A stretch of 64,000 bases of DNA from Sphingobacterium sp. UT-1RO-CII-1. GTDB taxonomy: Bacteria > Bacteroidota > Bacteroidia > Sphingobacteriales > Sphingobacteriaceae. Shown here piece by piece: positions 25,537 through 34,560 of the stretch (positions are counted from its first letter, which is position 1; every line of letters begins with the position of its first letter). A program made the translations under genes and the position numbers. The notes below the pieces were generated by a model that was not told the origin of the DNA, did no database searches, and saw only the letters and a program-made list of their open reading frames with translations. The stretch covers positions 62,001 through 126,000 of the forward strand of contig NZ_JAPPVJ010000006.1 of NCBI RefSeq assembly GCF_026711005.1. The letters run 5' to 3'.

Positions 25537-28500
25537 CTAAAATTTCAAATCCAAACCGAAGACAAACATTTTGGGATTAGGATATTCATTCAAACTAAGA
25601 TTATCACTATCCTCAGGGTCTACTCCGCGCCAAGGGCTCCATGCCATTAAATTAAAACCATTAAAGTAAACTTGCCCTCCTTTAAATATACTTTTGCCAT
25701 TATTCATCTTCATGTTTGGCAACTGATAGGCCAACGAGACACTACGTAGCTTTAAGAATTTAGCATTTTCCAAATCTGAGGATGTAAAGTTCTTAGAATA
25801 TGCCGGTGATGGGAAAAACTTCTGATCTCCTGGTTGCCTCCATTGGTTAGTTAAAAGCTCTCTTGATTGATTAATTATTCCGGTATAACCTGCCGTACCA
25901 TCAGTAATCCAATTTCTTGTATTATTACTTCTAACAACATCAAATTGGTATGAAAACAAAGCTCCGAGAGTAACTTTTTTGTAACGTACATCTAGATTAA
26001 ACCCTCCCACATGTTTAGGTACAAAGCTTCCAAAATTGTAGAATTCCTCCGCTTCACTAAAATTAGTTGTAGAAGTTCCGTCAGGTTTTCTATAGATCGG
26101 CTTACCTGTTTGTGGGTCTGCTCCTAGATAATCATATGCGATATGCGTTCCATAGGCTAGTCCTTTTTTAATGATAAATGTTCCCAACAAATATTCTTCA
26201 ACCAAACCTAGATCTGTAATTTCATTTTTATTTATAGCGTGATTTAGTCCGACCGTCACTCCCCAATCTTGTCTACGGAGTACGTCAACATCAACTTGGA
26301 ATTCTATACCCTTATTCACCATTTTTCCTGCATTGATATCCATCGACGTAAAAGCTGTTGTAGAGCTCATAGGTTGACTAACGAACATATCAACAGTCTT
26401 ATTAGAATACAAATCAACAACAAAACGTGCACGGTTATCATATATACCGAAGTCAACACCTAGATTTGCCTTATGAATTCTCTCTATCTTCAGGTTATAA
26501 TTTCCAGGACTGCTCGGATACAACCCTCCAATTGTAGACCCTGGATAACTTATTGCAGAATAAGCGGGCATTTGTGTTCCTGCATAATTTACAACTCGCA
26601 TACCTGAAAAGCTATAATCCCCTAAAGAAATACTACTTATATTTGGCACTACCCCATAAGAACCTCTTAACCGTACATCGGAGAAAATAGATTGCTTACC
26701 CATGAATTTCTCTTTAGATAAATTCCAGATCGCCCCCAAAGACCAAGTTGTAATTTCTTTATTTTCTGGATTTACTATTCTTGATGTTCCATCCCTACGT
26801 ATATTACCATTTAGGGATATTCTATCATCATACGTATAATTTAAAGTTGCAAAATAAGATCTAATTCCATACCCTGAACGAGCACTAGCTGCGTTTTGCG
26901 GCATTGTTGCATTACCTTCTGTAGGTAAAGCTCCTGCTCCTTGTCCAGTCCAAGGCAAACTTTTATTCAAATTATATAATGTAAAACCAATAGCTTTCTC
27001 ATGTACACGAATTCCTTCAAAATAACCAGCCGCCTGAAACTCATGAACATCATTCAAAATTTTCGAATATGTTAAGCTTGTCGTATTAATCAGCTGAGAA
27101 TTAAAAGAGCTTCCTTCTCTAGCATAGCCACTCTGATACGTTTGTAGCGAACCTCTATAACTGTCTGGATTAATATAAGTAGAACGTAATGCATCAGTTG
27201 CGTCTATTCCTAAAATATTTTTTATTTTAAAATCATTTAAGAATGTATACTCCAAATTCACACTAGCATTCAACTTTACTCTACGCACGTGATCTCTAGT
27301 GTTCATATTATTTTCTAATACATTGGCAACACTTTTATTATTTAGCATTCCGCCACCGCCACCATAATTTAGACTTCCATCCTCTCTATAGGGATTGTCA
27401 TAAGGTTTTGCTCTATAAATCATTTGAAAGGGGTTCACTGCACTATTCCCCACAAAATCACCTACCGCTTGTTTAGTCTGTGAATAACCTCCAAAAGCTG
27501 TCGCTTGCATAAAAAAATTATTTTTATTGAAAGTAACATTTGTTCTTCCTGTATATCTTTTCAATCCAGATGTCTTATCTATACCATCTTGCTGAAAAGC
27601 TCCTAATGATGAGAAAAACTTTAGTTCCTCTGTTCCTCCACTCGCATTCAACTCGTGTGTTTGCGATGTTCCGGTTCTGAAAAAAACATCTCTCAAATCG
27701 GTATTTATATTTCTCGTACTATCTAACTTTCTATCGTACTCTGCTAATTGAGCTTCTGATAAACTTGCGTTTGCTGGGTTTTTTCTACTGTAAAACCACC
27801 CTGGAGCACCAAAATTTGGTGTGGCTATACTGCCTACAACCTCTTCATAAGCTAAAAGTTCTGCTGTACTCATCAAATTCAATCGATCAAATTTTGGAGC
27901 CTTAGTCACCCCAAATTGGGTCTTCGCCGTAATGTCAATTCCACCTGATCGTCCCTTTTTAGTTGTAATTACAATAACACCGACCCCAGCTCTTGCTCCA
28001 TAAACAGCTGCTGAATTCGCATCTTTCAGAACTGTTAAGCTTTCAATATCATTATGATTCAACGTTTGGAAAGCAGACTCTGAAGAGGGCACTCCATCGA
28101 TAACATATAAAGGCTGAGCTCCAGCTCCAGAAATAGATTGCGTACCTCTTATTGTAATTCTAGCATTCGCTCCTGGTAAACCACTGCCTGAATTTGCTAA
28201 TACACCGGGGGCTTTACCCTGCAATAACTGTGTAATAGATGCCACAGGTTGGTCGTTCAATTCTTTAGCAGACACAGTCGATGCAGCTCCTGCGAATTGA
28301 CTTCTTCTAACCTGTGTATAACCAGTAATAACAACCTCGTCTAAAGCTGTTTCGCCACTTTCTAAAAGCACATTAATTCTACCCCTACTCTCCACAGCAA
28401 TTCGTTGTTCAATATAGCCTAGATAAGTAAAAATAAGTGTTCCATTTCCCGGCACATTAATAGAATAATTTCCAGAGGCATCAGTTTGCGTAGCTGTACT

Positions 28501-28647
28501 TGTCCCCATGACAGTGACAGAAACTCCACTTAACGCAGCTCCATCTAAAGATGATGTAACCCTGCCCCCTACTTGCCTATTTTGCGCAATCGATTGTGCA
28601 CACAGGCAGAAAAAGACAAAAATAAAACCGAGTAATTTTTGTTTCAT
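25537..28647 (-). CDS. SusC/RagA TonB-dependent transporter (no STN domain)
   Basis: 1036 aa from ATG 28647 (MKQKLLGFIFVFFCLCAQSIA, a clean signal peptide); longer in-frame starts exist upstream but would put 29 odd residues before it. A carboxypeptidase-D-like domain (VGGRVTSSLDGAALSGVSVT) follows directly, then the plug (ITIRGTQSISGAGAQPLYVIDG) and barrel ending VFGLDLKF. No STN domain and no sigma/FecR genes, so regulation differs from the two signalling loci. Confidence 0.95.
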   Translation of the reverse strand: MKQKLLGFIFVFFCLCAQSIAQNRQVGGRVTSSLDGAALSGVSVTVMGTSTATQTDASGNYSINVPGNGTLIFTYLGYIEQRIAVESRGRINVLLESGETALDEVVITGYTQVRRSQFAGAASTVSAKELNDQPVASITQLLQGKAPGVLANSGSGLPGANARITIRGTQSISGAGAQPLYVIDGVPSSESAFQTLNHNDIESLTVLKDANSAAVYGARAGVGVIVITTKKGRSGGIDITAKTQFGVTKAPKFDRLNLMSTAELLAYEEVVGSIATPNFGAPGWFYSRKNPANASLSEAQLAEYDRKLDSTRNINTDLRDVFFRTGTSQTHELNASGGTEELKFFSSLGAFQQDGIDKTSGLKRYTGRTNVTFNKNNFFMQATAFGGYSQTKQAVGDFVGNSAVNPFQMIYRAKPYDNPYREDGSLNYGGGGGMLNNKSVANVLENNMNTRDHVRRVKLNASVNLEYTFLNDFKIKNILGIDATDALRSTYINPDSYRGSLQTYQSGYAREGSSFNSQLINTTSLTYSKILNDVHEFQAAGYFEGIRVHEKAIGFTLYNLNKSLPWTGQGAGALPTEGNATMPQNAASARSGYGIRSYFATLNYTYDDRISLNGNIRRDGTSRIVNPENKEITTWSLGAIWNLSKEKFMGKQSIFSDVRLRGSYGVVPNISSISLGDYSFSGMRVVNYAGTQMPAYSAISYPGSTIGGLYPSSPGNYNLKIERIHKANLGVDFGIYDNRARFVVDLYSNKTVDMFVSQPMSSTTAFTSMDINAGKMVNKGIEFQVDVDVLRRQDWGVTVGLNHAINKNEITDLGLVEEYLLGTFIIKKGLAYGTHIAYDYLGADPQTGKPIYRKPDGTSTTNFSEAEEFYNFGSFVPKHVGGFNLDVRYKKVTLGALFSYQFDVVRSNNTRNWITDGTAGYTGIINQSRELLTNQWRQPGDQKFFPSPAYSKNFTSSDLENAKFLKLRSVSLAYQLPNMKMNNGKSIFKGGQVYFNGFNLMAWSPWRGVDPEDSDNLSLNEYPNPKMFVFGLDLKF

Positions 28648-29038
28648 ATTATTTAGTTGTTTAATGTTTATTTCACCCTCAGTTAAAGGTGATGTTACTT
28701 TAGTTAGTTCTGCATTACATGAATGCGCAGACAATATACAGTATTAAATACTGAAATAAAAATATATATTAGCCCTTTTAAGTTTATTTATATCCTTTAA
28801 CCGAAGAAAAATCAATACTCACTAAATATCAATCAGATACAAATAAAATTTTTATTCTAAAAGCAGCATTACATATAAAAAAAATACTATCATTAAAAGC
28901 AATATAATGGAGTATATTAGTGGTTCAAGATTTATCAAGTGTTCAAAAAACAATCAACTTTTTTCCACGTTGATCAAAATGATTTATTAAATCCATATAT
29001 TACAACTATTGTCTCCCGCTCATTTTATATATCTGCAG
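28648..29038. other. Intergenic region between divergent susC and DUF2071 genes
   Basis: Very AT-rich, about 390 bp. It should hold both promoters. No convincing element, hairpin or small gene was found. Confidence 0.5.
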
Positions 29039-29782
29039 ATGAAAAAGATCGCCGAAATACTGAAACAAAACAAACATCGTGATTTTCCCTACCCTACAGG
29101 AAAGTGGCTATACTATCAAGAGTGGAACAGGGTTTTGTTTTTGCATTGGGAAGTTTCTTACGATGCTTTGCGTGCTTTAGTTCCTCAGGATTTACATATA
29201 GACACTTTCAACGGCAAAGCTTACATATCTATCGTACCTTTTACGATGGAAAAAATTAGACCTCGTTATCTACCTTCTGTGAAAGCAATTTCAGATTTTG
29301 ACGAGATTAATGTCCGCACCTATATTAATAATAACGGAAAGCGGGGCGTATATTTTCTGAACATTGAAGCCGGAAAATCTATATCTGCTCTTGTTGCTAG
29401 GACGCTATCAGGATTGCCTTACGAGAAAGCAATCATTCACCGAGAGCAAGGTAAATTTACTTCTATAAACCCCTACAAAGGATTTCAACTCGCTGCAACC
29501 TACAGCATTGGTAACCTTAAAAAAGAAAAAACGAAACTGGATCGCTGGCTCACCGAACGTTATTGCCTCTACTTAGATAAGAAAGACCGGCTCTACCGCT
29601 ATGATATTCACCACCTCGAATGGGAAATTCAAAAGCTCGCGCTCCATAATTTAAACATTGATTACAAAATCGGAGAGCTTCACTTTAAGAACTCTCCCGA
29701 TCTATGCCATTATTCCAAAGGGGTCGAAGTATTGGCCTGGAATGCTATAAATATACCGATCGCAAGAAAGAGCGAGATATAA
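29039..29782 (+). CDS. DUF2071 family protein (YqjF-like)
   Basis: 247 aa from ATG 29039 (MKKIAEILKQ); an in-frame TTG 30 bp upstream is less likely. The YQEWNRVLFLHWEVSYDALR segment followed by LVPQDLHIDTFNGKAYISIV is the characteristic opening of DUF2071, and INVRTYINNNGKRGVYFLNI the central strand set. Cytosolic protein of acetoacetate-decarboxylase-like fold; function unknown. Stands alone and converges on the PHP phosphodiesterase gene. Confidence 0.85.
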   Translation: MKKIAEILKQNKHRDFPYPTGKWLYYQEWNRVLFLHWEVSYDALRALVPQDLHIDTFNGKAYISIVPFTMEKIRPRYLPSVKAISDFDEINVRTYINNNGKRGVYFLNIEAGKSISALVARTLSGLPYEKAIIHREQGKFTSINPYKGFQLAATYSIGNLKKEKTKLDRWLTERYCLYLDKKDRLYRYDIHHLEWEIQKLALHNLNIDYKIGELHFKNSPDLCHYSKGVEVLAWNAINIPIARKSEI

Positions 29783-29851
29783 TATTAGCAAGGGAGATCC
29801 CTACCAACAGAAACATGGGTATAATTTTCTTCATTTTAGTAAAAAGGGGAA

Positions 29852-30994
29852 TTATAAAGTCAAATCGATTGTCAAGTGTTTATCGCTGCGCACATAAGTT
29901 GAAACCACACTATACTTTAAGCTCTTTTGTCCATCTTCTGCTGTTAAAATTTGCGAACTACCTGGATAAAGCACTATTTTCTTTGTCCCCTCTCCTTCCA
30001 CAAGTTCCAATTCAAAATACAGATCACTATCATTCTTCAGTTCATAATACTTCGTCAGCACATTTTTATTGTTCGTCTTATGGTGGTAAGGTTTACCAAG
30101 CGACACACATGCTTCAAATAAATCGCGCACATGTTCTTCTTTTCCAAATAAGTATTTACTCGACCACGCTACGGTTCTTCCCTGTTCCAAGGCTTCGCGG
30201 ATTGCCTCTGCCGAACGGTCTTTCGCCATCACCAATGTCATTGTACGGTGCACTCCTTCACGTGCCAAATCATAATCGTGCGCTATCAAATTATGTATAT
30301 CTGTATTACCAATAACCGTTAAGTTTCTATCCAAAGCCCAGTCTAGCGCTTTCTTATGAAAGCCAAAACCATTAACGACTTCAATACCGTGTAGTTTTTT
30401 CTCTTGGTACATTTTCTCCACAAACGGCAGCCATTCATATGATCCTTCAATTTGCGTAGCTTTCCACCCTGGGTGATTCCAAAAGATAAATGCATTTTGA
30501 TCTACTACAGCTTGTATTGCCTGTTCATCCATTGCGACGCTATTATCTACCACTAGGTTATGGTCATCATGAATAAACAACGCATTAAAATGTCCTGGTG
30601 GCGTTCCTCTCGTCACTTCCGTTCCTTTTATCAACAGCACATTATTTTCTTTCGCCATATTTTCAGCCAGCTCATACGAGCGTAAATTCCCTGGCTTTAC
30701 ATCATCCTTATGGGGCGTATACTCCACATGTTCTGTAAAAGAAATTGCGTCCACACCTTCCTTCCATGCTTCCTGCACACGTACATTAGGCCAAACATGT
30801 CCATCTGTAAAAACCGTATGCATATGGAAGTCACATTTCAGCACCTGCATGCCTTTTACCTCTGGTATTTGAATAATGTTTCGCTTTTTCGGATTGCGAA
30901 ATTCATCAAAGCGTTGCACACCATCATCTGTCTGTGCCGTTAGCCCCAGTGTCATTAGCGAGCTAATAATAAATAATGTTTCTTTAATTCTCAT
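29852..30994 (-). CDS. Secreted PHP-domain phosphodiesterase (Sb-PDE-like)
   Basis: 380 aa. Signal peptide (MRIKETLFIISSLMTLGLTA). PHP metal-binding motifs are visible: H57-M-H59 in CDFHMHTVFTDGH, E88-H89 in SFTEHVEY, FWNHPGW around residue 171 and GNTDIHN around 228. PHP enzymes are metal-dependent phosphoesterases; the closest named group is a phosphodiesterase class from Sphingobium acting on organophosphate diesters. A periplasmic role in phosphorus scavenging is an inference. Single gene. Confidence 0.85.
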   Translation of the reverse strand: MRIKETLFIISSLMTLGLTAQTDDGVQRFDEFRNPKKRNIIQIPEVKGMQVLKCDFHMHTVFTDGHVWPNVRVQEAWKEGVDAISFTEHVEYTPHKDDVKPGNLRSYELAENMAKENNVLLIKGTEVTRGTPPGHFNALFIHDDHNLVVDNSVAMDEQAIQAVVDQNAFIFWNHPGWKATQIEGSYEWLPFVEKMYQEKKLHGIEVVNGFGFHKKALDWALDRNLTVIGNTDIHNLIAHDYDLAREGVHRTMTLVMAKDRSAEAIREALEQGRTVAWSSKYLFGKEEHVRDLFEACVSLGKPYHHKTNNKNVLTKYYELKNDSDLYFELELVEGEGTKKIVLYPGSSQILTAEDGQKSLKYSVVSTYVRSDKHLTIDLTL

Positions 30995-31234
30995 ATGTAT
31001 ATGACTGTTATTTTTGGTGTGAAATCCTCATCGGTCACTATCTTAAAAGAAACACTAAGGATTTCCTGATCTGATTAATTGCCACAAAACTAAGCTTGCT
31101 ATATCACGAGAATGTTAACAACATATTGTATTTCTATGAATAGCGTTTTTTAACTCCCACCCGTTATTGACCACAGTATGTGAACAAAAGAAAACAAGAC
31201 TGCGCAACTCAACAGCAGATTACACTCCCCCCAT

Positions 31235-31663
31235 TCACCTCCATCTATACCACAAATACCCAGTAAGTAGAAACACTACTCCCAGCCCCCACCAAAATGT
31301 GCTCATCTTCCACTTTTTAAAATAGCTGCTTTCCCCGCTATATTGCTCCTCCAATAACCTTTCCGCATAGCTGCTATCCGCTTGCCTCGAGCCCCCTTTC
31401 CGTTGCACACTACTTTCCCATAGTGCTATTGCTCCCTGCTTGCCCCATAGCCCGCTGTCCGGGTGATAATAAAAAGCACTATCTGTTTTCAAATACCAAT
31501 AGCGTCCTGTGCTATCCATATAGTCAAATAATTCCCACTGTCTATTCTGCGATTCGACATAGCTATCTTGCCGATCTGCACTAAACTGTTCGCGCTTAAA
31601 TTTAGTCGATCGGCAAGCTATCCCCAGCAGCAACAGCAGCCCTAAAACAACATACTGTACCAT
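31235..31663 (-). CDS. Unimolecular-spanin-like lipoprotein with C-terminal membrane segment
   Basis: 142 aa. N-terminus MVQYVVLGLLLLLGIAC fits a lipoprotein signal with Cys17 (the -3 residue is Gly, so the lipobox is not ideal). The last 25 residues (STFWWGLGVVFLLTGYLWYR) form one hydrophobic membrane segment ending in Arg. A lipid anchor at one end and an inner membrane segment at the other, joined by a 100-residue periplasmic linker, is the layout of phage u-spanins, which fuse the two membranes in the last step of lysis. It directly follows endolysin-like and holin-like genes, which supports that reading. No sequence homologue is recognised. Confidence 0.55.
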   Translation of the reverse strand: MVQYVVLGLLLLLGIACRSTKFKREQFSADRQDSYVESQNRQWELFDYMDSTGRYWYLKTDSAFYYHPDSGLWGKQGAIALWESSVQRKGGSRQADSSYAERLLEEQYSGESSYFKKWKMSTFWWGLGVVFLLTGYLWYRWR

Positions 31664-31691
31664 CTTCTTCTTTTTTTCGTAGTAATCCTTC

Positions 31692-32237
31692 CTATTCTGT
31701 CAGCCAGTCTGCCAACGCATATATCGTCCGTCGGTGTCTACGCCTCAACTCTACCCTATTATTGCTATTCCCTTCCACCGTCAGCAAATACTCGCTTTGC
31801 ACCGCTTTCACCAAACCTACGTGATTGATGCGCTTTGCTTTCGTTCCATAAACCCCAAACACATCGCCCCGCATCACCTCCGTAGCCCACGCCTTCATCT
31901 GCTTTCGCCCTATTGCAACGGTTTGTCCGCCATAGGTTTTTGCTTTCGGAAACAACGCCGGGCTCCAAGGGTTACGCGGCGCTGCAAACCCCGCCTGCCC
32001 ATAAACCCAGCTCACAAATGCTGCACACCACTCATACCCCTTCCCTAGGCCTGTATACCGCAGATATTCCTCCACTCGAGGGCCATCATTCCTGCCTGTC
32101 GCCTCCTGCACACCCAGCTCGGCTACCGATATCTGTACAATACGCTCCCTTTCGTCTAAAACACCACCTTCAATGCGGCCAGGACTGCATAAAGCAATAA
32201 AAAGAACACCGAAAAATATACCACACACTTTTGCCAT
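31692..32237 (-). CDS. CHAP/NlpC-like secreted peptidoglycan hydrolase (TIGR02594-type)
   Basis: 181 aa. Signal peptide (KVCGIFFGVLFIALCSPG), then a papain-like amidase/peptidase: Cys71 in YEWCAAFVSWVYGQAG, His139 in INHVGLV, and VEGNSNN (154-160) with the third polar residue. Matches the endolysin-like TIGR02594 group, which cleaves peptidoglycan cross-links. Its start lies 82 bp inside the 3' end of the holin-like gene, and the spanin-like gene starts 28 bp after its stop. Such tight packing is typical of lysis cassettes. Confidence 0.8.
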   Translation of the reverse strand: MAKVCGIFFGVLFIALCSPGRIEGGVLDERERIVQISVAELGVQEATGRNDGPRVEEYLRYTGLGKGYEWCAAFVSWVYGQAGFAAPRNPWSPALFPKAKTYGGQTVAIGRKQMKAWATEVMRGDVFGVYGTKAKRINHVGLVKAVQSEYLLTVEGNSNNRVELRRRHRRTIYALADWLTE

Positions 32238-32542
32238 GACGTCAATTGATTAAAATGAATATTAAACTGCTGCCTAAACATCTTGAAAGGCTTCCACAAT
32301 AACTCCTGCAGCCACACACTCGCATATACAGCCACCCAACCTAGCAGCAGCCCGAATATAAATAAGGTTAGTGTACCTACATCTAACAGACCTGCCCTTC
32401 CGTCAAAAAACTGTATTCCTTTAGCCAGCAACCACCAACACGCTGCAAGCAAGCATACTCCCAGCCAAAAAACAGGTTTAGCACCTCTTCTCAAACCAAT
32501 TCTGCCCACAGAGAGCATATTGTCATTATACATGATATCCAT
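32156..32542 (-). CDS. Holin-like small membrane protein
   Basis: 128 aa. Three predicted membrane segments at about residues 23-45 (VFWLGVCLLAACWWLLAKGI), 54-80 and 104-127, with positive loops (RIGLRRGAK; KPFKMFRQQ). Size and topology are those of a class I holin. Followed with overlap by the peptidoglycan hydrolase gene. No family could be named, so holin is a role inferred from topology and neighbours; a small inner membrane scaffold is the alternative. Confidence 0.5.
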   Translation of the reverse strand: MDIMYNDNMLSVGRIGLRRGAKPVFWLGVCLLAACWWLLAKGIQFFDGRAGLLDVGTLTLFIFGLLLGWVAVYASVWLQELLWKPFKMFRQQFNIHFNQLTSWQKCVVYFSVFFLLLYAVLAALKVVF

Positions 32543-32558
32543 GATTCTTTAATTTTAA

Positions 32559-32594
32559 GATGCCGTGTCCGAAAATCCTCCCGTCCACGGCATC
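32559..32594 (-). other. Hairpin between FN3 and holin-like genes
   Basis: GATGCCGTG ... CACGGCATC, perfect 9-bp stem with an 18-nt loop, in the gap between the FN3 gene and the holin-like gene. No T-run. Could limit read-through into the potentially lethal downstream genes. Confidence 0.55.
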
Positions 32595-32620
32595 AGGTTA
32601 ATTAATACACTACCGCAATG

Positions 32621-33253
32621 TTATCTTGCTCTCAGCGAAGCTACCTGCGACCAATCGCCAATGCCTCTTTTGTTACGCGCCCGCACACGTAAGTAATATA
32701 TTTGGTCGGGCTCCGTTACAGCATAAATATTTCCACGGCTCGAGCTTGCCTGAAATGTTTCTTGCCATACCGGTTGGTTATCCTCTCCCAATATATTGGT
32801 TACTTGATATTCATATAACAAAGCGTTCCTCACCGGCTTATACTTCACTTGCATTTGCCCTTTCTGCCTACCGTCTAGCAATTTAGCGTCTAGCACCTGG
32901 TCTGGCACATCAGAGGGTTTTGGTTCAACTTCCAGAATCAAGCCCGAACTCAAAAGCAAAGAGCGCGACCCTTTACTCACCTTATTCACATAAAATGCAA
33001 GATCCTTTAAGCTTAATGCCAAAACATCTTTCGCATCGTTCTTTTCGGCAATCTCCAACAAACTACCTCCTCGGCTTGCCTTCTGCCATTTGGTTCTAAA
33101 ATCCATCACTTCGGCCTCAAAATCCTCCAGTTCTAGGGGTAATGCGGTAAAAGTTGCATGTCCTGTCATACAATCAAGCACTTTGCCTACCAAAGTATTC
33201 AGTTCATCATCACTTAAACCTGAATAATCGAGCACTACTTTTTTAACTCTCAT
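32621..33253 (-). CDS. Fibronectin type III domain protein
   Basis: 210 aa with no signal peptide. Residues 1-110 are a helical domain (LSDDELNTLVGKVLDCMTGH ... LKDLAFYVNKVSKGSRSLL) and residues about 118-207 form one FN3 domain (MQVKYKPVRNALLYEYQVTN ... YYLRVRARNKRGIGDWSQVA). The same architecture occurs in many uncharacterised Bacteroidota proteins. It is the first gene after the 21-bp repeat array. Function unknown; an intracellular or non-classically exported structural protein is possible. Confidence 0.75.
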   Translation of the reverse strand: MRVKKVVLDYSGLSDDELNTLVGKVLDCMTGHATFTALPLELEDFEAEVMDFRTKWQKASRGGSLLEIAEKNDAKDVLALSLKDLAFYVNKVSKGSRSLLLSSGLILEVEPKPSDVPDQVLDAKLLDGRQKGQMQVKYKPVRNALLYEYQVTNILGEDNQPVWQETFQASSSRGNIYAVTEPDQIYYLRVRARNKRGIGDWSQVASLRAR

Positions 33254-33437
33254 TTTTCATTTCTTTAAAAGGGAGTTCCCTCCCGTTCTACAATCTATGT
33301 CCACAACACTCCGGATTATTGTGTTACCCAAACATAGCGCTGGTTACGAGCGAAATAAAAAACTAGGACAAAGACGGACAGGTACGGACAGTCTATTGCT
33401 AAAAATCGGACAGCTTTACACACTCTATAGCACATTG

Positions 33438-33935
33438 CCAGCTATTCATCACTTTTAGCGACTTGTTTTTCACTTTCAGCGATCCCTTTTTTGCAATCAG
33501 TGAACACATTTCATCAACAACTGATCACTATAAGAGAAAAAGCAACCCCTTGTTATTAAATTGCAATCACATTTCCCAAAAATGTGATCACATTACAACA
33601 TTAAGCGACAACTATTTCACTCCAAGTGAACACTTTTACCAAACAAGTGAATCCTTCGTAGCTATAAGTGATCACATTTTCACACAAAGTGATCCCTTTG
33701 TGTGAAAATGTGATCACTTTGTCTCAACTTGCATCCCCTTTACAGTACAATCCAATCACTTTGCACCAAAAACCGATCACCTTTCTCCGCAATGTGTTCC
33801 CTTTTCGTCACTAAGTGGTTGGTAAAAGCCACATAGTGTTCGCCTTTTCGAAATAAGTGAACACTATGTGCCAACAAGCCAACACTTGTTGTCACATTGT
33901 AATCCCCCACTGCCAACAAGTGATCACTTTTAGCG
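33438..33935. repeat. Array of degenerate 21-bp repeats with palindromic GTGATCAC core
   Basis: Consensus is close to AAGTGATCACTTTT plus 7 variable bases. The core centres fall at 33482 and then every 21 bp exactly to 33923 (22 units); two more units at 33448 and 33469 are 8 bp out of register. Five units carry the full GTGATCAC core; others differ at 1-5 core positions. There are no insertions or deletions across 440 bp despite strong divergence. It occupies the whole space between the HTH gene and the FN3 gene. One plus frame reads as a 7-residue repeat around S-D/E-H-F/I but contains stops. Confidence 0.9.
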
Positions 33936-33979
33936 GGCTTTCCGTTTAGTATTTTATCAAACCCTCTTTAAATAAGTGG

Positions 33980-34447
33980 TTAAGATCCATTTTTCGTCTC
34001 CTTTTCTTTGGCCAATTTCGAATAGGTCCATGCTCCTTTTTCATGCCTTGCCATCAGCATCATCACATCCGCTTTGAGATAATAAGACCTGTTACCAATT
34101 TTTTTCACAGGAAACAGTAGTTTCCCCAGTACCTCTTTATAGAAAGTACTTCTACTTATTTCCAAATAATCAATCACTTCCTGCACGCACATGTGCTCTG
34201 GCAAGTCTTTCTGCCCCCTTCCAGAATCAGCATTCTGCTCCGGCTTTCCCTCAGGAAATCCGATCAAATATATTTTCTGTACAAGCAGCCTCTCTTCTTC
34301 ACCCAAGCTATCCATTTCCGCCAGTAAGGCATAAACCAACTTCAACTGTTGCACAAGATTCCCCTTTTTTTCTATATAAAAATGAATTAAATTAAGGGTT
34401 AGGTTTACGGAATTCTGTATTTTTTCAACTTGATTAGGCGTCAACAT
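33980..34447 (-). CDS. Helix-turn-helix protein (excisionase/MerR-like DNA-binding domain)
   Basis: About 155 aa from ATG 34447 (MLTPNQVEKIQNSVNLT); an upstream in-frame start would add 29 residues that look non-coding. Helical N-terminal half, then MCVQEVIDYLEISRSTFYKE (about residues 98-117), a HTH_17-type recognition region, and KKIGNRSYYLKADVMMLMAR. Likely a DNA-binding regulator. It lies immediately beside the 21-bp repeat array, which is its obvious candidate target, and downstream of a membrane LytTR-like gene on the same strand. Confidence 0.75.
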   Translation of the reverse strand: MLTPNQVEKIQNSVNLTLNLIHFYIEKKGNLVQQLKLVYALLAEMDSLGEEERLLVQKIYLIGFPEGKPEQNADSGRGQKDLPEHMCVQEVIDYLEISRSTFYKEVLGKLLFPVKKIGNRSYYLKADVMMLMARHEKGAWTYSKLAKEKETKNGS

Positions 34448-34560
34448 CACAAAAATATTAGCAGGGCATAGCGCAGCCACACAATAATAAAATATTGTTC
34501 TTCCCCCTGTAGGTTTACAGATATGGATAGCCACTAATTATATACAACAAAGGGGCTTAA

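Noticed and set aside
29704..30315. Plus-strand 203-aa frame
   Set aside because: It overlaps the end of the DUF2071 gene and runs antisense to the PHP phosphodiesterase gene, and shows no domain.
32156..32552. Plus-strand frames opposite the lysis-like genes (32283-32552, 31913-32200)
   Set aside because: Proline- and histidine-rich antisense shadows; the minus-strand genes have signal peptides, membrane segments and catalytic residues.
33463..33705. Plus-strand 80-aa frame with a 7-residue S-D/E-H repeat
   Set aside because: It begins with TTG inside the repeat array, covers only half of it, and the same pattern continues beyond its stop. The peptide repeat is a result of the 21-bp DNA period.
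33438..33935. CRISPR array
   Set aside because: Units are 21 bp in total and degenerate, with no constant repeat plus unique spacers of 30 bp or more, and no cas genes nearby.
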